This document shows positions 17,206 through 25,274 of a stretch of DNA of 64,000 bases, piece after piece. The translations under genes were made by a program, and so were the position numbers. The stretch's first letter is position 1. Each line of letters opens with the position of its first letter. Source of the stretch: Streptomyces sp. NBC_00377 (GTDB lineage Bacteria > Actinomycetota > Actinomycetes > Streptomycetales > Streptomycetaceae); the NCBI RefSeq assembly GCF_036075115.1, contig NZ_CP107958.1:6324001-6388000 (forward strand), given 5' to 3'. The notes beneath the pieces are model-generated. The model searched no databases. It was not told the DNA's origin and was given only the letters and a program-made list of their open reading frames with translations.

Positions 17206-17958
17206 TCATCCCTCGGCCGGCTGCTCACCGCTGCCGTCCGGGGCGGCCTCGGCTTTCGTGTGGAGGACCTCGCGGGCCTGCTCGGCGGCGCGCAGGGTGC
17301 TCTCGCTGACGAAGTCCACGAAGCGGGCGATGTTCTCCAGCCGGGTGCCGGCCGGGGTGTCGGGGCCGAGGATGCGGACGCCCTGCCGTGAGGTCTCGAC
17401 GACCTGGGCGAGGGACCGGGCGCTGGCGACCGTCGCCTGGTACCAGACGTCGTCGTCGATGACGTAGCGCTCGCGGCGGCGGTCGTCGCGCTCCCGGCGG
17501 GCGAGCCCCTGGCTCTCCAGGAACGTGATCGCCTTCGAGATGGACGCCGGGCTGACCTGGAGGCGCTGGACGAGTTCGGACGCGGTGAGGCTGCCCGTGT
17601 CCGTGGTGTAGAGGCAGACCAGCACCCGGGCCATCATCTTGGGCAGGCCCGACTGTATGAAGACGGTGGTGAGCGTCTCCTCGTACTCGCGCACCGCCTC
17701 GGCGTCGCGACCGTGGGCCGGCGGGGCCGCCTGCGTCCCCCGGGGCGCCGCCGGCCTGCGCTGGTGGGCGCGGCGTTCGGTGGCGCGGTGGGCGAGGTCG
17801 GCGCGGTAGGCGGTGGGGCCGCCGTTGCGCATGACCTCACGGGTGATCGTCGAGGTGGGACGGTCCAGCCCTCTGGCGATCTCCGCGTAGGCGAGGCCGT
17901 CGGCCAGGCCCGACGCGATCTGCTGGCGCTCCTGCTGCGTGAGCCTGCCTCCCGGCAT
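17206..17958 (-). CDS. GbsR/MarR-like regulator with additional N-terminal HTH
   Basis: 250 aa from ATG 17958 (GGAGGAG upstream). The first about 45 residues are an IS30-type helix-turn-helix (LTQQERQQIASGLADGLAYA, then IARGLDRPTSTITREV). Residues 85-190 are a GbsR/MarR winged helix (LTASELVQRLQVSPASISKA, wing RRERDDRRRERYVIDDD). The C-terminus is a helical dimerisation tail. Two DNA-binding modules in one polypeptide are unusual and fit the repeated TTGCAACG motifs in the intergenic region it shares with the divergent DUF4097/ABC operon. I infer repression of that operon and of itself. Confidence 0.85.
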   Translation of the reverse strand: MPGGRLTQQERQQIASGLADGLAYAEIARGLDRPTSTITREVMRNGGPTAYRADLAHRATERRAHQRRPAAPRGTQAAPPAHGRDAEAVREYEETLTTVFIQSGLPKMMARVLVCLYTTDTGSLTASELVQRLQVSPASISKAITFLESQGLARRERDDRRRERYVIDDDVWYQATVASARSLAQVVETSRQGVRILGPDTPAGTRLENIARFVDFVSESTLRAAEQAREVLHTKAEAAPDGSGEQPAEG

Positions 17959-18010
17959 CGCGATCTCCTCCGTCGTTCATGAGGCCTCCAGCATAGCGTT
18001 CAGTTCTGAA

Positions 18011-18146
18011 CCATTGCAACGCGCTAGGTCCCGGTTGTTGCGTTAGCTTCCAATCCATTGCAACGAAATAGTGGCCTTGAACTGCAAGTATGGTAACCGG
18101 ATGCAATGAATGTGTTGCTGAATCTATGAACGCAACGTAGCGTTTC
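18011..18146. promoter_or_regulatory. Cluster of TTGCAACG / CGCAACG operator-like motifs
   Basis: In the 222-bp divergent gap, CCATTGCAACG occurs exactly twice (18011-18021 and 18055-18065, 44 bp apart). Related pieces are GTTGCGTTA near 18037, TGCAATG near 18102, and AACGCAACGTAGCGTT at 18129-18144. These are good candidate sites for the divergently encoded regulator. Confidence 0.55.
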
Positions 18147-18180
18147 CCTCATCAGAAACAACGCACCGAAGGAGCGCACG

Positions 18181-18849
18181 ATGCAGAAGTTCGCCACCAC
18201 CGCCCCCGTCTCCGCCGTCCTCGCCCTCTCCGCGGGACGCATCCGGATCATCGCCGCCGACCGGGCCGACACCACGGTCGAGGTCCTGCCCGCCGACGCC
18301 TCCAAGGCCCGCGACGTGAAGGCGTCGGAGCAGATCACGGTCCAGTACGCCGACGGCGTCCTGCGGATCGAGACCGCGCCGGCGAGGAACCGGATCCTCG
18401 GCACCACCGGCTCCGTCGACGTGACCGTCCAACTCCCCGCCGGCTCCCACGTCGAGGCGAAGGCGGCCGCCGCCGAGTTCCGGGGCGTCGGCCGGCTCGG
18501 CGACGTCGTCTTCGAGGGCGGCTCCGGCGCGGTCAAGCTCGACGAGGCCGACAGCGCCCGCCTCGCCGGCCTCGACGCCGACATCACCGTCGGCCGCCTG
18601 AACGGGCCCGGCGAGATCAGCACCCAGAAGGGCGACCTGAACATCACCGAGGCCGTGCGCGGCTCGCTCGCGCTGAGCACCCGGATGGGCGACATCACCG
18701 TCGGCGCCGCCCGCGGAGTCTCCGCCTCCCTGGACGCCGGCACCGGTCACGGCCGGATCGACAACTCGCTGAAGAACACCGACGGCACCCCCGGCCTCGT
18801 CATCCGCGCCACCGCCACCCAGGGCGACATCACCGCCCGCAGCCTCTAG
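18181..18849 (+). CDS. DUF4097-family beta-helix-like protein
   Basis: 222 aa from ATG 18181 (GAAGGAGCGCACG upstream). The sequence is made of repeating short beta strands with Asp/Gly turns (GDITVGAARGVSASLDAGTG, RIDNSLKN), typical of DUF4097 adhesin-like right-handed beta solenoids. No signal peptide or membrane anchor is present. Its role is unknown. In Streptomyces such proteins often precede DrrA/DrrB-type ABC transporters, as here (37 bp before the ATPase gene). The whole operon is divergent from the GbsR-like regulator, which probably represses it. Confidence 0.8.
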   Translation: MQKFATTAPVSAVLALSAGRIRIIAADRADTTVEVLPADASKARDVKASEQITVQYADGVLRIETAPARNRILGTTGSVDVTVQLPAGSHVEAKAAAAEFRGVGRLGDVVFEGGSGAVKLDEADSARLAGLDADITVGRLNGPGEISTQKGDLNITEAVRGSLALSTRMGDITVGAARGVSASLDAGTGHGRIDNSLKNTDGTPGLVIRATATQGDITARSL

Positions 18850-18886
18850 ACCTCCGCCCCGCAGCCTTTCGAAGGAGCCCCCTCTC

Positions 18887-19870
18887 ATGACCAGCTTGGC
18901 CATCGCGGCGAACGGGCTGCGCAAGTCCTACGGCGACAAGGTCGTGCTCGACGGCATCGACCTGGCGGTCCCCGAAGGAACGGTCTTCTCCCTGCTCGGG
19001 CCGAACGGCGCCGGCAAGACCACCGCGGTCAAAATCCTCTCCACCCTCGTCACGGCCGACGCCGGTGACCTGCGCGTCGGCGGCCACGACCTCGCCGCCG
19101 ACCCGCAGGCGGTCCGGGCCGCGATCGGCGTCACCGGCCAGTTCTCCGCCGTCGACGGCCTGATCACCGGTGAGGAGAACATGCTCCTCATGGCCGACCT
19201 GCACCACCTGACGAGGGCCGAGGGGCGCCGGGTCGCCGCCCGGCTCCTGGAACGCTTCGACCTGGTGGAGGCCGCGAAGAAGCCCGCCTCCACCTACTCC
19301 GGCGGCATGAAACGCCGCCTCGACATCGCCATGACCCTGGTCGGCAGCCCGCGGATCATCTTCCTCGACGAACCCACCACCGGCCTCGACCCCCGCTCCC
19401 GCCACACCATGTGGCAGATCATCCGCGAGCTGGTCCGCGACGGCGTCACCGTCTTCCTCACCACCCAGTACCTGGAGGAGGCCGACGAACTCGCCGACCG
19501 CATCGCCGTACTGAACGACGGCAGGATCGCCGCCGAGGGCACCGCCGACGAACTCAAGCGACTGATCCCCGGCGGCCACATACGGCTCCGCTTCACCGAC
19601 CCGGCCGCCCACCGGACCGCCGCCGCCGCCCTGCGCCAGGTCACGGAGGTCACGAGCGACGACGAGAACCTGGCGCTGCGGATCCCCAGCGACGGCAGCC
19701 AGCACGCACTGCGCTCCCTCCTCGACCGGCTCGACACGGCCGGCATCGAAGCCGACGAACTGACCGTGCACACCCCCGACCTCGACGACGTCTTCTTCGC
19801 CCTCACCGGCACCGCCGAGGTCCCCCGCCGACCGAGCCAGCCCGACCAGCCCAAGGAGAACGTCCGATGA
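18887..19870 (+). CDS. ABC transporter ATPase, daunorubicin-resistance (DrrA) type
   Basis: 327 aa from ATG 18887 with GAAGGAG upstream. Walker A GPNGAGKTT, signature YSGGMKRRLDIAMTLVGSP, Walker B IIFLDEPTTGLDPRSR and switch region TTQYLEEADELADRIA are all intact. After residue 225 comes the DrrA-specific C-terminal extension (LIPGGHIRLRF; VHTPDLDDVFFALTG). It pairs with the permease gene that begins inside its last codons (ATGA). DrrAB-type systems export hydrophobic drugs or lipids. The substrate here cannot be told from the sequence. Confidence 0.93.
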   Translation: MTSLAIAANGLRKSYGDKVVLDGIDLAVPEGTVFSLLGPNGAGKTTAVKILSTLVTADAGDLRVGGHDLAADPQAVRAAIGVTGQFSAVDGLITGEENMLLMADLHHLTRAEGRRVAARLLERFDLVEAAKKPASTYSGGMKRRLDIAMTLVGSPRIIFLDEPTTGLDPRSRHTMWQIIRELVRDGVTVFLTTQYLEEADELADRIAVLNDGRIAAEGTADELKRLIPGGHIRLRFTDPAAHRTAAAALRQVTEVTSDDENLALRIPSDGSQHALRSLLDRLDTAGIEADELTVHTPDLDDVFFALTGTAEVPRRPSQPDQPKENVR

Positions 19871-20676
19871 GCACCCCTGCGGCCACCCGCCCGGCCCGTG
19901 TCTCCCTCGCCGTCCGCGACTCGACCACGATGCTGCGCCGCAACCTCCTGCACGCGCGCCGCTACCCCTCCCTCACCCTGAACCTGCTGCTCACCCCGGT
20001 GATGCTCCTGCTGCTGTTCGTCTACATCTTCGGCGACGTGATGAGCGCCGGCATCGGAGGCGCCGACCGCTCCGACTACATCGCCTACATCGTCCCCGGC
20101 ATCCTGATGATGACCATCGGCGGCACCGTCATCGGGACCGCGGTGTCCGTCTCCACCGACATGAACGAGGGCATCATCGCCCGCTTCCGCACCATGGCGG
20201 TCTACCGCGGCTCGGTGATCGTCGGGCACGTCGTCGGCAGTGTGCTGCAATGCGTCGCCAGTGTCCTCCTCGTCGGCGCCGTCGCCGTCGCCATCGGCTT
20301 CCGGTCCGCCGACGCCACGGCCGTGGAATGGCTGGCCGCGTTCGGGCTGCTCGTCCTCTTCGGCCTGGCGCTCACCTGGATCGCGGTCGGCATGGGCCTG
20401 GCCAGCCCGAACGCCGAGGCCGCCGCGAACAGCGCCCAGCCGCTCATCCTCCTGCCGCTCATCTCCAGCGCCTTCATCCCGGCCAGCACGATGCCGGGCT
20501 GGTTCCGGCCCATCGCCGAGTACCAGCCGTTCACCCCGGCCATCGAGACCCTTCGCGGCCTGCTGCTCGGCACCGAGATCGGCGACAACGGATGGATCGC
20601 GCTCGCCTGGTGCCTCGGTCTCGCGGTGCTCGGCTACCGCTGGTCGGCCGCGAGGTTCAACAGCGAGCAGAAGTAG
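19867..20676 (+). CDS. ABC-2 type permease (DrrB-like)
   Basis: 269 aa from ATG 19867, overlapping the ATPase gene. Six hydrophobic segments are visible (LNLLLTPVMLLLLFVYIFG, IVPGILMMTIGGTVIGTAV, VLLVGAVAVAIGF, FGLLVLFGLALTWIAVGMG, ILLPLISSAFIPASTM, IALAWCLGLAVLGY). The family motif PGWFRPIAEYQPFTPAIETL precedes the last one. It forms the membrane pore of the exporter with the ATPase. The operon ends at a nested hairpin just downstream. Confidence 0.92.
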   Translation: MSTPAATRPARVSLAVRDSTTMLRRNLLHARRYPSLTLNLLLTPVMLLLLFVYIFGDVMSAGIGGADRSDYIAYIVPGILMMTIGGTVIGTAVSVSTDMNEGIIARFRTMAVYRGSVIVGHVVGSVLQCVASVLLVGAVAVAIGFRSADATAVEWLAAFGLLVLFGLALTWIAVGMGLASPNAEAAANSAQPLILLPLISSAFIPASTMPGWFRPIAEYQPFTPAIETLRGLLLGTEIGDNGWIALAWCLGLAVLGYRWSAARFNSEQK

Positions 20677-20719
20677 GCGTCATGACGCCGCGGGCCACCT
20701 CCCGCGACCCGTCCCGACC

Positions 20720-20760
20720 GGGGCGGCGCACCCCGGCAGCGTGCCGGAGCGCGCCGCCCC
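20720..20760 (+). terminator. Nested hairpin terminator after the ABC operon
   Basis: Outer stem GGGGCGGCGC / GCGCCGCCCC (10 bp) encloses an inner stem CCGGCA / TGCCGG with a GCG loop. It lies between the permease stop and the Rrf2 gene. Confidence 0.65.
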
Positions 20761-20816
20761 GCCCGTGTCGCCGGCCGCGTCCTCGGCCTCGAGTCCCCTG
20801 ACGGCACAATGGGCTC

Positions 20817-21275
20817 ATGAGGATCTCGGCACGCGCGGACTACGCGGTACGGGCGGTACTGGAGCTCGCCGTGCGGCAGGGCGGCGACCCGGTGAAGGCC
20901 GAGTCGATCGCCGCCGTGCAGGACATCCCGCACAAGTTCCTCGAGGGGATCCTCGGAGACCTGCGGCGCGGCGGGATCGTCGACAGCCGGCGTGGCGGGG
21001 GCGGCGGCTACCGGCTGGCCCGCGACCCGGCGGCGATCACCGTCGCGGACGTGATCAGGGCGGTGGACGGCCCGATCGTGTCCGTACGCGGCGAACGCCC
21101 GACCGGTCTGTCCTACACGGGTTCGGCACAGCCCCTGCTTCCGCTCTGGATCGCCCTGCGGGCGAACGTCCGACGGATCCTGGAGGGTGTCACGATCGCC
21201 GACATCGCGGCGGACGCCCTGCCGGACCCGGTGCAGGCGCTGGCGGCGGAACCGGCGGCCTGGGAGAACCCGTAG
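20817..21275 (+). CDS. Rrf2-family transcriptional regulator without cysteines
   Basis: 152 aa from ATG 20817. The N-terminal winged helix is typical of Rrf2 (MRISARADYAVRAVLELAV; IPHKFLEGILGDLRRGGIV; RRGGGGGYRLARDPAAITVA). Fe-S members of the family (IscR, NsrR) carry three conserved cysteines in the segment around residues 90-105, but this protein has no cysteine at all. It is therefore not an Fe-S sensor of that type and may sense something else or act constitutively. It is apparently monocistronic with no clear target beside it. Confidence 0.9.
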   Translation: MRISARADYAVRAVLELAVRQGGDPVKAESIAAVQDIPHKFLEGILGDLRRGGIVDSRRGGGGGYRLARDPAAITVADVIRAVDGPIVSVRGERPTGLSYTGSAQPLLPLWIALRANVRRILEGVTIADIAADALPDPVQALAAEPAAWENP

Positions 21276-21632
21276 CCGATCCATGGCACCGGGCGCCGCG
21301 GGCTGCCGCGGGGCTGGTCCGGACCGTGTCGGCTGTGGGGGCCCGAGGCTCGTTCCACGGTCCGGACCGTGTCGGCTGTTGGGGGCCCGAGGCTCGTTCC
21401 ACGGTCGATCCACGCTGATCGCAAGGGAGTTCAGGGAGTGATCGACAAGGAGTGACCGGGTGTGAACGGGCCGTGGTGAATGGCCGGAGTTCGGCCTGGG
21501 CGCGCCCCACCGCTCTCCCTACGATGCGATCGCCCCGGTTCTTCACAGCAACTCCATTGATCCTGCACAGAGTTGCCGAGGGGACCCGGACGCGCATCCA
21601 CCCCCCACCGATCCGAGCGAAGGACAGAGACC
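21276..21632. other. Gene-free region with tandem repeat ahead of the DUF4360 gene
   Basis: 357 bp with no credible gene. It holds a 43/44-bp tandem duplication (21316-21402) and, nearer the DUF4360 start, an ordinary untranslated leader with AAGGACAG. A partial third copy of the repeat end (GGTCGATCCAC) follows the second unit. Confidence 0.6.
21316..21402. repeat. Two-copy 43/44-bp tandem repeat
   Basis: Copy 1 is 21316-21358 and copy 2 is 21359-21402; they differ only by one inserted T at the centre. Each copy opens with the perfect 10-bp palindrome GGTCCGGACC and ends CTCGTTCCAC. It is intergenic, not coding and without CRISPR-like spacers. Confidence 0.9.
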
Positions 21633-22283
21633 ATGGCAAGTGGGCTGCTCCTGGGCGGTGCGGTCGCCGCTCTCATCACCGCGGCGATCCCCACGCACAA
21701 CTCGTCCCCCGTGTTCGACAACCCGCCCCCGGACAAGATCGTCATCGACGTCGCCACGGTGAACGGCTCCGGCTGTCCCGCGGGCACGGCGGCCGTCGCC
21801 GTCTCCGAGGACAACACCGCCTTCACCGTGACCTACAGCGACTACCTCGCCCAGGTGGGCGGGGGTTCCAACCCCACGGCGTTCCGCAAGAACTGCCAGC
21901 TCAACCTGATCGTCCACGTCCCGTCGGGCTTCACGTACGCCATCGCCAAGGCGGACTACCGTGGCTACGCCTCGCTCCAGTCCGGCGCGAGCGCCGTGCA
22001 GCGGGCCTCGTACTACTTCCAGGGCTCGTCGCAGACGGTCTTCAAGAACCACAACTTCAGCGGCTCCTACAACGACAACTGGCAGGCGACCGACAGCACC
22101 GACTGGGCCCAACTGGTCTGGGCGCCCTGCGGAGTCCAGCGCAACTTCAACATCAACACCGAGCTCCGGGTGAACGCGGGCTCGTCCTCGCCGAGCAAGG
22201 TCAGCTTCATGACGATGGACTCCACCGACGGCGACCTCAGCACGGTGTACCACATGGCCTGGCAGCAGTGTCCGGGTAAGTAG
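21633..22283 (+). CDS. Secreted DUF4360-domain protein
   Basis: 216 aa from ATG 21633 with GAAGGACAG upstream. A short hydrophobic N-terminus (LLLGGAVAALITAAIPTHNS) looks like a signal peptide without strong positive charge. The mature part is a beta-sandwich with the family features GSGCPAGTAAVAVSEDNTAF, FRKNCQLNLIVHVP and a final pair of cysteines (WAPCGVQRNF; WQQCPGK) that could form disulfides with earlier ones. DUF4360 proteins are secreted in fungi and actinobacteria; their function is unknown. No operon partners. Confidence 0.85.
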   Translation: MASGLLLGGAVAALITAAIPTHNSSPVFDNPPPDKIVIDVATVNGSGCPAGTAAVAVSEDNTAFTVTYSDYLAQVGGGSNPTAFRKNCQLNLIVHVPSGFTYAIAKADYRGYASLQSGASAVQRASYYFQGSSQTVFKNHNFSGSYNDNWQATDSTDWAQLVWAPCGVQRNFNINTELRVNAGSSSPSKVSFMTMDSTDGDLSTVYHMAWQQCPGK

Positions 22284-22386
22284 GTCACCAAGGGGTCGCC
22301 CGGCTCCTTGCGGGGCCACTTGTTCCCGAACTCGCTCCCGTCTTCGCCGGCGTGGGGCTGATGGTTCGTGCCGCGCTCCCGCATGT

Positions 22387-22424
22387 CGCCTGGGCGTCAC
22401 CGCGTACCCGGTGACGCCCAGGCG
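22387..22424. terminator. Bidirectional hairpin terminator
   Basis: Perfect 15-bp stem CGCCTGGGCGTCACC / GGTGACGCCCAGGCG with an 8-nt loop, between the convergent DUF4360 and dioxygenase genes. Confidence 0.85.
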
Positions 22425-22451
22425 GACGAGGGAGTGATCAGGTGCGCCGGG

Positions 22452-23219
22452 TCAGCGCTCGACCCCGAGGGTCAGCGTTCCCGCGTAGCCGGACGAGGCC
22501 GAGCTGCCCAGGGCCGTCAGGGTCAGAAGGCCGGAAGCGGCGCCTCCGCCGTCGTAGACGGAGTCCCGGGCGAGAGTGGTGCGGGTGACCCTGTTCGCCG
22601 AGTAGGGGGAGAGCCTGCTGACGGCGGTAGTGATCGTCTCGCTGAAGTAGAGCTGGCCGGTGTGGAGTTCCTGGCCACCGGTGAAGGAGCCGTCGGGGGT
22701 CAGGGTGACGTTCGTGTGCACCTTGATGTGGACGTGGATGCAGCGGCCCACGTACCAGCCCGGGTAGATCGTGGTGATGTCGGCGACGCCGCTGGAGTTG
22801 GTGAGGACTCCACCGCGCAGGAAGGTGCCGTCGTCCGGTTCGCTGTGGCCGTTGGCGCCCACGAAGCCGGAATACTCGCCGAGGTGGTCGGCGTGCCAGA
22901 CCTCCACGAGGGCGTTGGAGAGGGGCACGCAGGTGTCGTCGTCGACGACCGTGAGGGTCAGCTTGAGCGGGATCCCCGGCTTGCCTTCGGTGATGTCGGG
23001 GCGGACGTACTGTCCGTCGAGGTAGTAGGGGCCTTCGGTCATCTCCCTGGTGAGGGTGCAGACGGCCGCGGCGGCGACGGGGGTGGTGTCGGCCGCGTCG
23101 GCGACGGGGGCCTCGGGCGTGGCAGCGGCGCCTACGGCCAGGGCCGCTGCGGTCGCGCCCGAGGCGACGAGCACGGTGCGGCGCGCGACGGAGCGGCGCG
23201 CATCTGAAGTGTCTGTCAT
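22452..23219 (-). CDS. Tat-exported intradiol ring-cleavage dioxygenase-like protein
   Basis: 255 aa from ATG 23219. A twin-arginine signal (RRSVARRTVLVASGATAAAL) ends near residue 40. The catalytic domain has the four non-haem Fe(III) ligands of intradiol dioxygenases: Tyr in EGPYYLDGQYV, Tyr in YPGWYVGRC, and two His in IHVHIKVH. It should cleave catechol-type aromatics outside the membrane. Secreted members in Streptomyces usually bear a cellulose-binding module, which is absent here. Upstream, two TGTCGACA palindromes and an inverted repeat may form its control region. Confidence 0.88.
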   Translation of the reverse strand: MTDTSDARRSVARRTVLVASGATAAALAVGAAATPEAPVADAADTTPVAAAAVCTLTREMTEGPYYLDGQYVRPDITEGKPGIPLKLTLTVVDDDTCVPLSNALVEVWHADHLGEYSGFVGANGHSEPDDGTFLRGGVLTNSSGVADITTIYPGWYVGRCIHVHIKVHTNVTLTPDGSFTGGQELHTGQLYFSETITTAVSRLSPYSANRVTRTTLARDSVYDGGGAASGLLTLTALGSSASSGYAGTLTLGVER

Positions 23220-23243
23220 GAGCACGACACCGTAGGGACGGTT

Positions 23244-23311
23244 CCTGTCGACAGGCTGTCAGTCCGGCAAAGTGACAGCCCGTCAAGTTGCTTCCAGGGC
23301 AAGTGTCGACA
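23244..23311. promoter_or_regulatory. Palindrome cluster ahead of the dioxygenase
   Basis: Perfect palindrome CCTGTCGACAGG at 23244-23255, a second TGTCGACA at 23304-23311, and the inverted repeat GGCTGTCA / TGACAGCC at 23254-23280. This is a likely operator region for an unidentified regulator. Confidence 0.5.
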
Positions 23312-23367
23312 GACGTCCCGGATGGCACAACGGTGCGCCGGCGCCCGGGGCGTCATGGTGCGAGGTG

Positions 23368-25113
23368 TCAGCCCGCCTGACCCATCCCCGCCGCGTTCGG
23401 CCAGCTCTGGGCGTTCGGCCAGCCGGTCGCCGCCGCGGGCGAGAGGCCGTTGGTGCCCCGGACCTGGGCGGCCGTGAGCCCGCCGCGGGCCGGGACGCCG
23501 GGCGGGGTCGGGCCCATCGGCGGGGTGGGCGCCGGTGCCATGGCGGGCGCCATCGCCGCCGGCGCCATGGCGGGGGCCATAGCGGCGGGAGCCATGGCAG
23601 GGGGTGCCATGGCGGGGGCCATCGCCGCCGGGGTCATCGCCGCGGGTGCCATGGCGGGAGCCATCGAGGCCGCCGGGGCCATCGGCGGAGCCGCGGCCGG
23701 GACGGGGGCGGGAGCCGGGACGGGCACCGACTGGGGGAAGATCTGGGCGGCGGCCGGGAGCGGCATCCCGGCACCGTCGGACGGCGGGGTCTGCGCCATC
23801 GCAGGGGCCATCGCGGGTTCGGGCATCGACATCGGGGCGGCGGCCGGGGCGGCCGCGACCAGCCCCGGCATCGCCATGCCCATGGCCTGAGCGGCAAGGC
23901 CGGGCATGCCTGCCCCGTTGGTGACCAGTCTGTCCACTGCCGCCGTGCCCGAGCTGTAGCCGGCGCCGGCGCTCAGCTCGGGTACGGCGGCTCCCCTCCT
24001 GGTCCCGTAGAGCACCTGTTCCAGGCCGGACACCAGGCGACGGACGTCCACCTGGGGGCGCACCACGAGCCGCAGGAAGCGGCTGGACGAGCCGATCTTG
24101 TTGCCGCACTCGCGGACCAGGATGCGGTGCTCGGCGAGCAGCCGGTCGCGGACCACGGTGCCCTCGGCGCCGACGGGAAGGCGCACGAAGAGGAAGTTCC
24201 CCTGGGAGGGGTAGACGGTCAGCCCGGGCAGCGCGCTGAGCTGACTCGCCATGTCGAGACGGTCCCGGCGCACCTGCACCAGGCTCTGCGCGTACTCGGG
24301 GCCGTGCTCCTTCAGCATGAACACCACGTACTCGGCGAAGGCGTTGAGGTTCCACTTCGGGAGCATCGAGCGGACCCGGCCGGCCAGCGAGGGGTTGGCG
24401 ACCATGTAGCCGAAGCGGATGCCGTGCAGACCGAAGTTCTTGCCGAGGCTGCGCAGCACGATGACGTTCGGCCGGATCATCGCCTCCTGCACGACGCTCG
24501 GTTCCTGCTCCGCGTCCGCGAACTCCAGGAACGACTCGTCGATGATGATCAGGTCCAGGTCGGCCATCGCGTCCATGAACTGCACGAGCGCGCGCTTGTG
24601 CAGGAAGCCCCCGTCGGGGTTGTTCGGGTTGCAGATGACGGCGACCTTGGTTCCGCGGGTCCGGATGAACTCGGCGTACTGCGCGAGATCCAGGGCGAAG
24701 CCGCTGGACTCCTGGAGCGGGAACATGTCGACCCGCTTGCCGGTCTCCATGGGCTGGTCGGTCCAGCGGCCGAAGGTGGGCACGGGGACGGCGAGGGACT
24801 CGCGGACCAGCAGATGGTCGATCCAGGTGATCAGCTCGGTCGACCCGTTGCCCATCGCCACGGCCTGCGGCGGGAGTTGGAGCAACTGGCACAACTCTGC
24901 CGTGATCGTGTCGGCGCCGCTCGGGTAGTACGTGATGATGTCCCGCAGCCGCGCGGCCATGGTGTCCATCATGGCCGGGGTGGGGAAGTACGGGTTGCAG
25001 GGTATGCAGAAGTCCACCGGGCCGACCCCCTCGCCGCCCTCCCGTGTCAGCGCCGCCATCGACGGGCTGTGCGCCGCGGTGTTGCGGAACAACGAGGAGA
25101 CGTTGTCGGCCAT
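23368..25113 (-). CDS. Class I/II aminotransferase with Met-Ala-Pro repeat tail
   Basis: 581 aa from ATG 25113 (GGAGG five bases upstream). Residues 1-375 are a complete fold-type I PLP aminotransferase related to HisC: YYPSGADTI, NPNNPDGGF at 162-170, the PLP aspartate in IIIDESF and the Schiff-base Lys225 in RSLGKNFGLHGIRFGY, ending with the substrate arginine region SSRFLRLVVR. Residues 375-581 are a low-complexity extension of Ala, Pro and Met, with APAM/APAA repeats densest at 478-528. Typical family members stop near 370, so the tail adds about 200 residues. The tail keeps frame and genome-like codon use and so appears to be translated. Substrate unknown. Confidence 0.88.
   Translation of the reverse strand: MADNVSSLFRNTAAHSPSMAALTREGGEGVGPVDFCIPCNPYFPTPAMMDTMAARLRDIITYYPSGADTITAELCQLLQLPPQAVAMGNGSTELITWIDHLLVRESLAVPVPTFGRWTDQPMETGKRVDMFPLQESSGFALDLAQYAEFIRTRGTKVAVICNPNNPDGGFLHKRALVQFMDAMADLDLIIIDESFLEFADAEQEPSVVQEAMIRPNVIVLRSLGKNFGLHGIRFGYMVANPSLAGRVRSMLPKWNLNAFAEYVVFMLKEHGPEYAQSLVQVRRDRLDMASQLSALPGLTVYPSQGNFLFVRLPVGAEGTVVRDRLLAEHRILVRECGNKIGSSSRFLRLVVRPQVDVRRLVSGLEQVLYGTRRGAAVPELSAGAGYSSGTAAVDRLVTNGAGMPGLAAQAMGMAMPGLVAAAPAAAPMSMPEPAMAPAMAQTPPSDGAGMPLPAAAQIFPQSVPVPAPAPVPAAAPPMAPAASMAPAMAPAAMTPAAMAPAMAPPAMAPAAMAPAMAPAAMAPAMAPAPTPPMGPTPPGVPARGGLTAAQVRGTNGLSPAAATGWPNAQSWPNAAGMGQAG
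23530..23682. repeat. DNA encoding the MAPA/APAM repeat core
   Basis: Imperfect 9-15-bp periodic repeats of GCCATGGCGGGGGCC type (plus-strand view) encode about 50 residues of Met-Ala-Pro repeats at the aminotransferase C-terminus. Such DNA is prone to slippage and copy-number variation. Confidence 0.85.
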
Positions 25114-25274
25114 GGAACCTCCGTATGGGGCGGGCCCGGCGGGGACGACCGGGCCCGTCGTCATTGGGTGGCCCGCGCGGGGGAGCGCGGGCCGCTCTTA
25201 CATACGGACGCTCCCGTGACGCTGTTCAACCGCTGAGAAATCGGTAAGAAGTTGTGGTTTAGCTGTGGAGGCGG

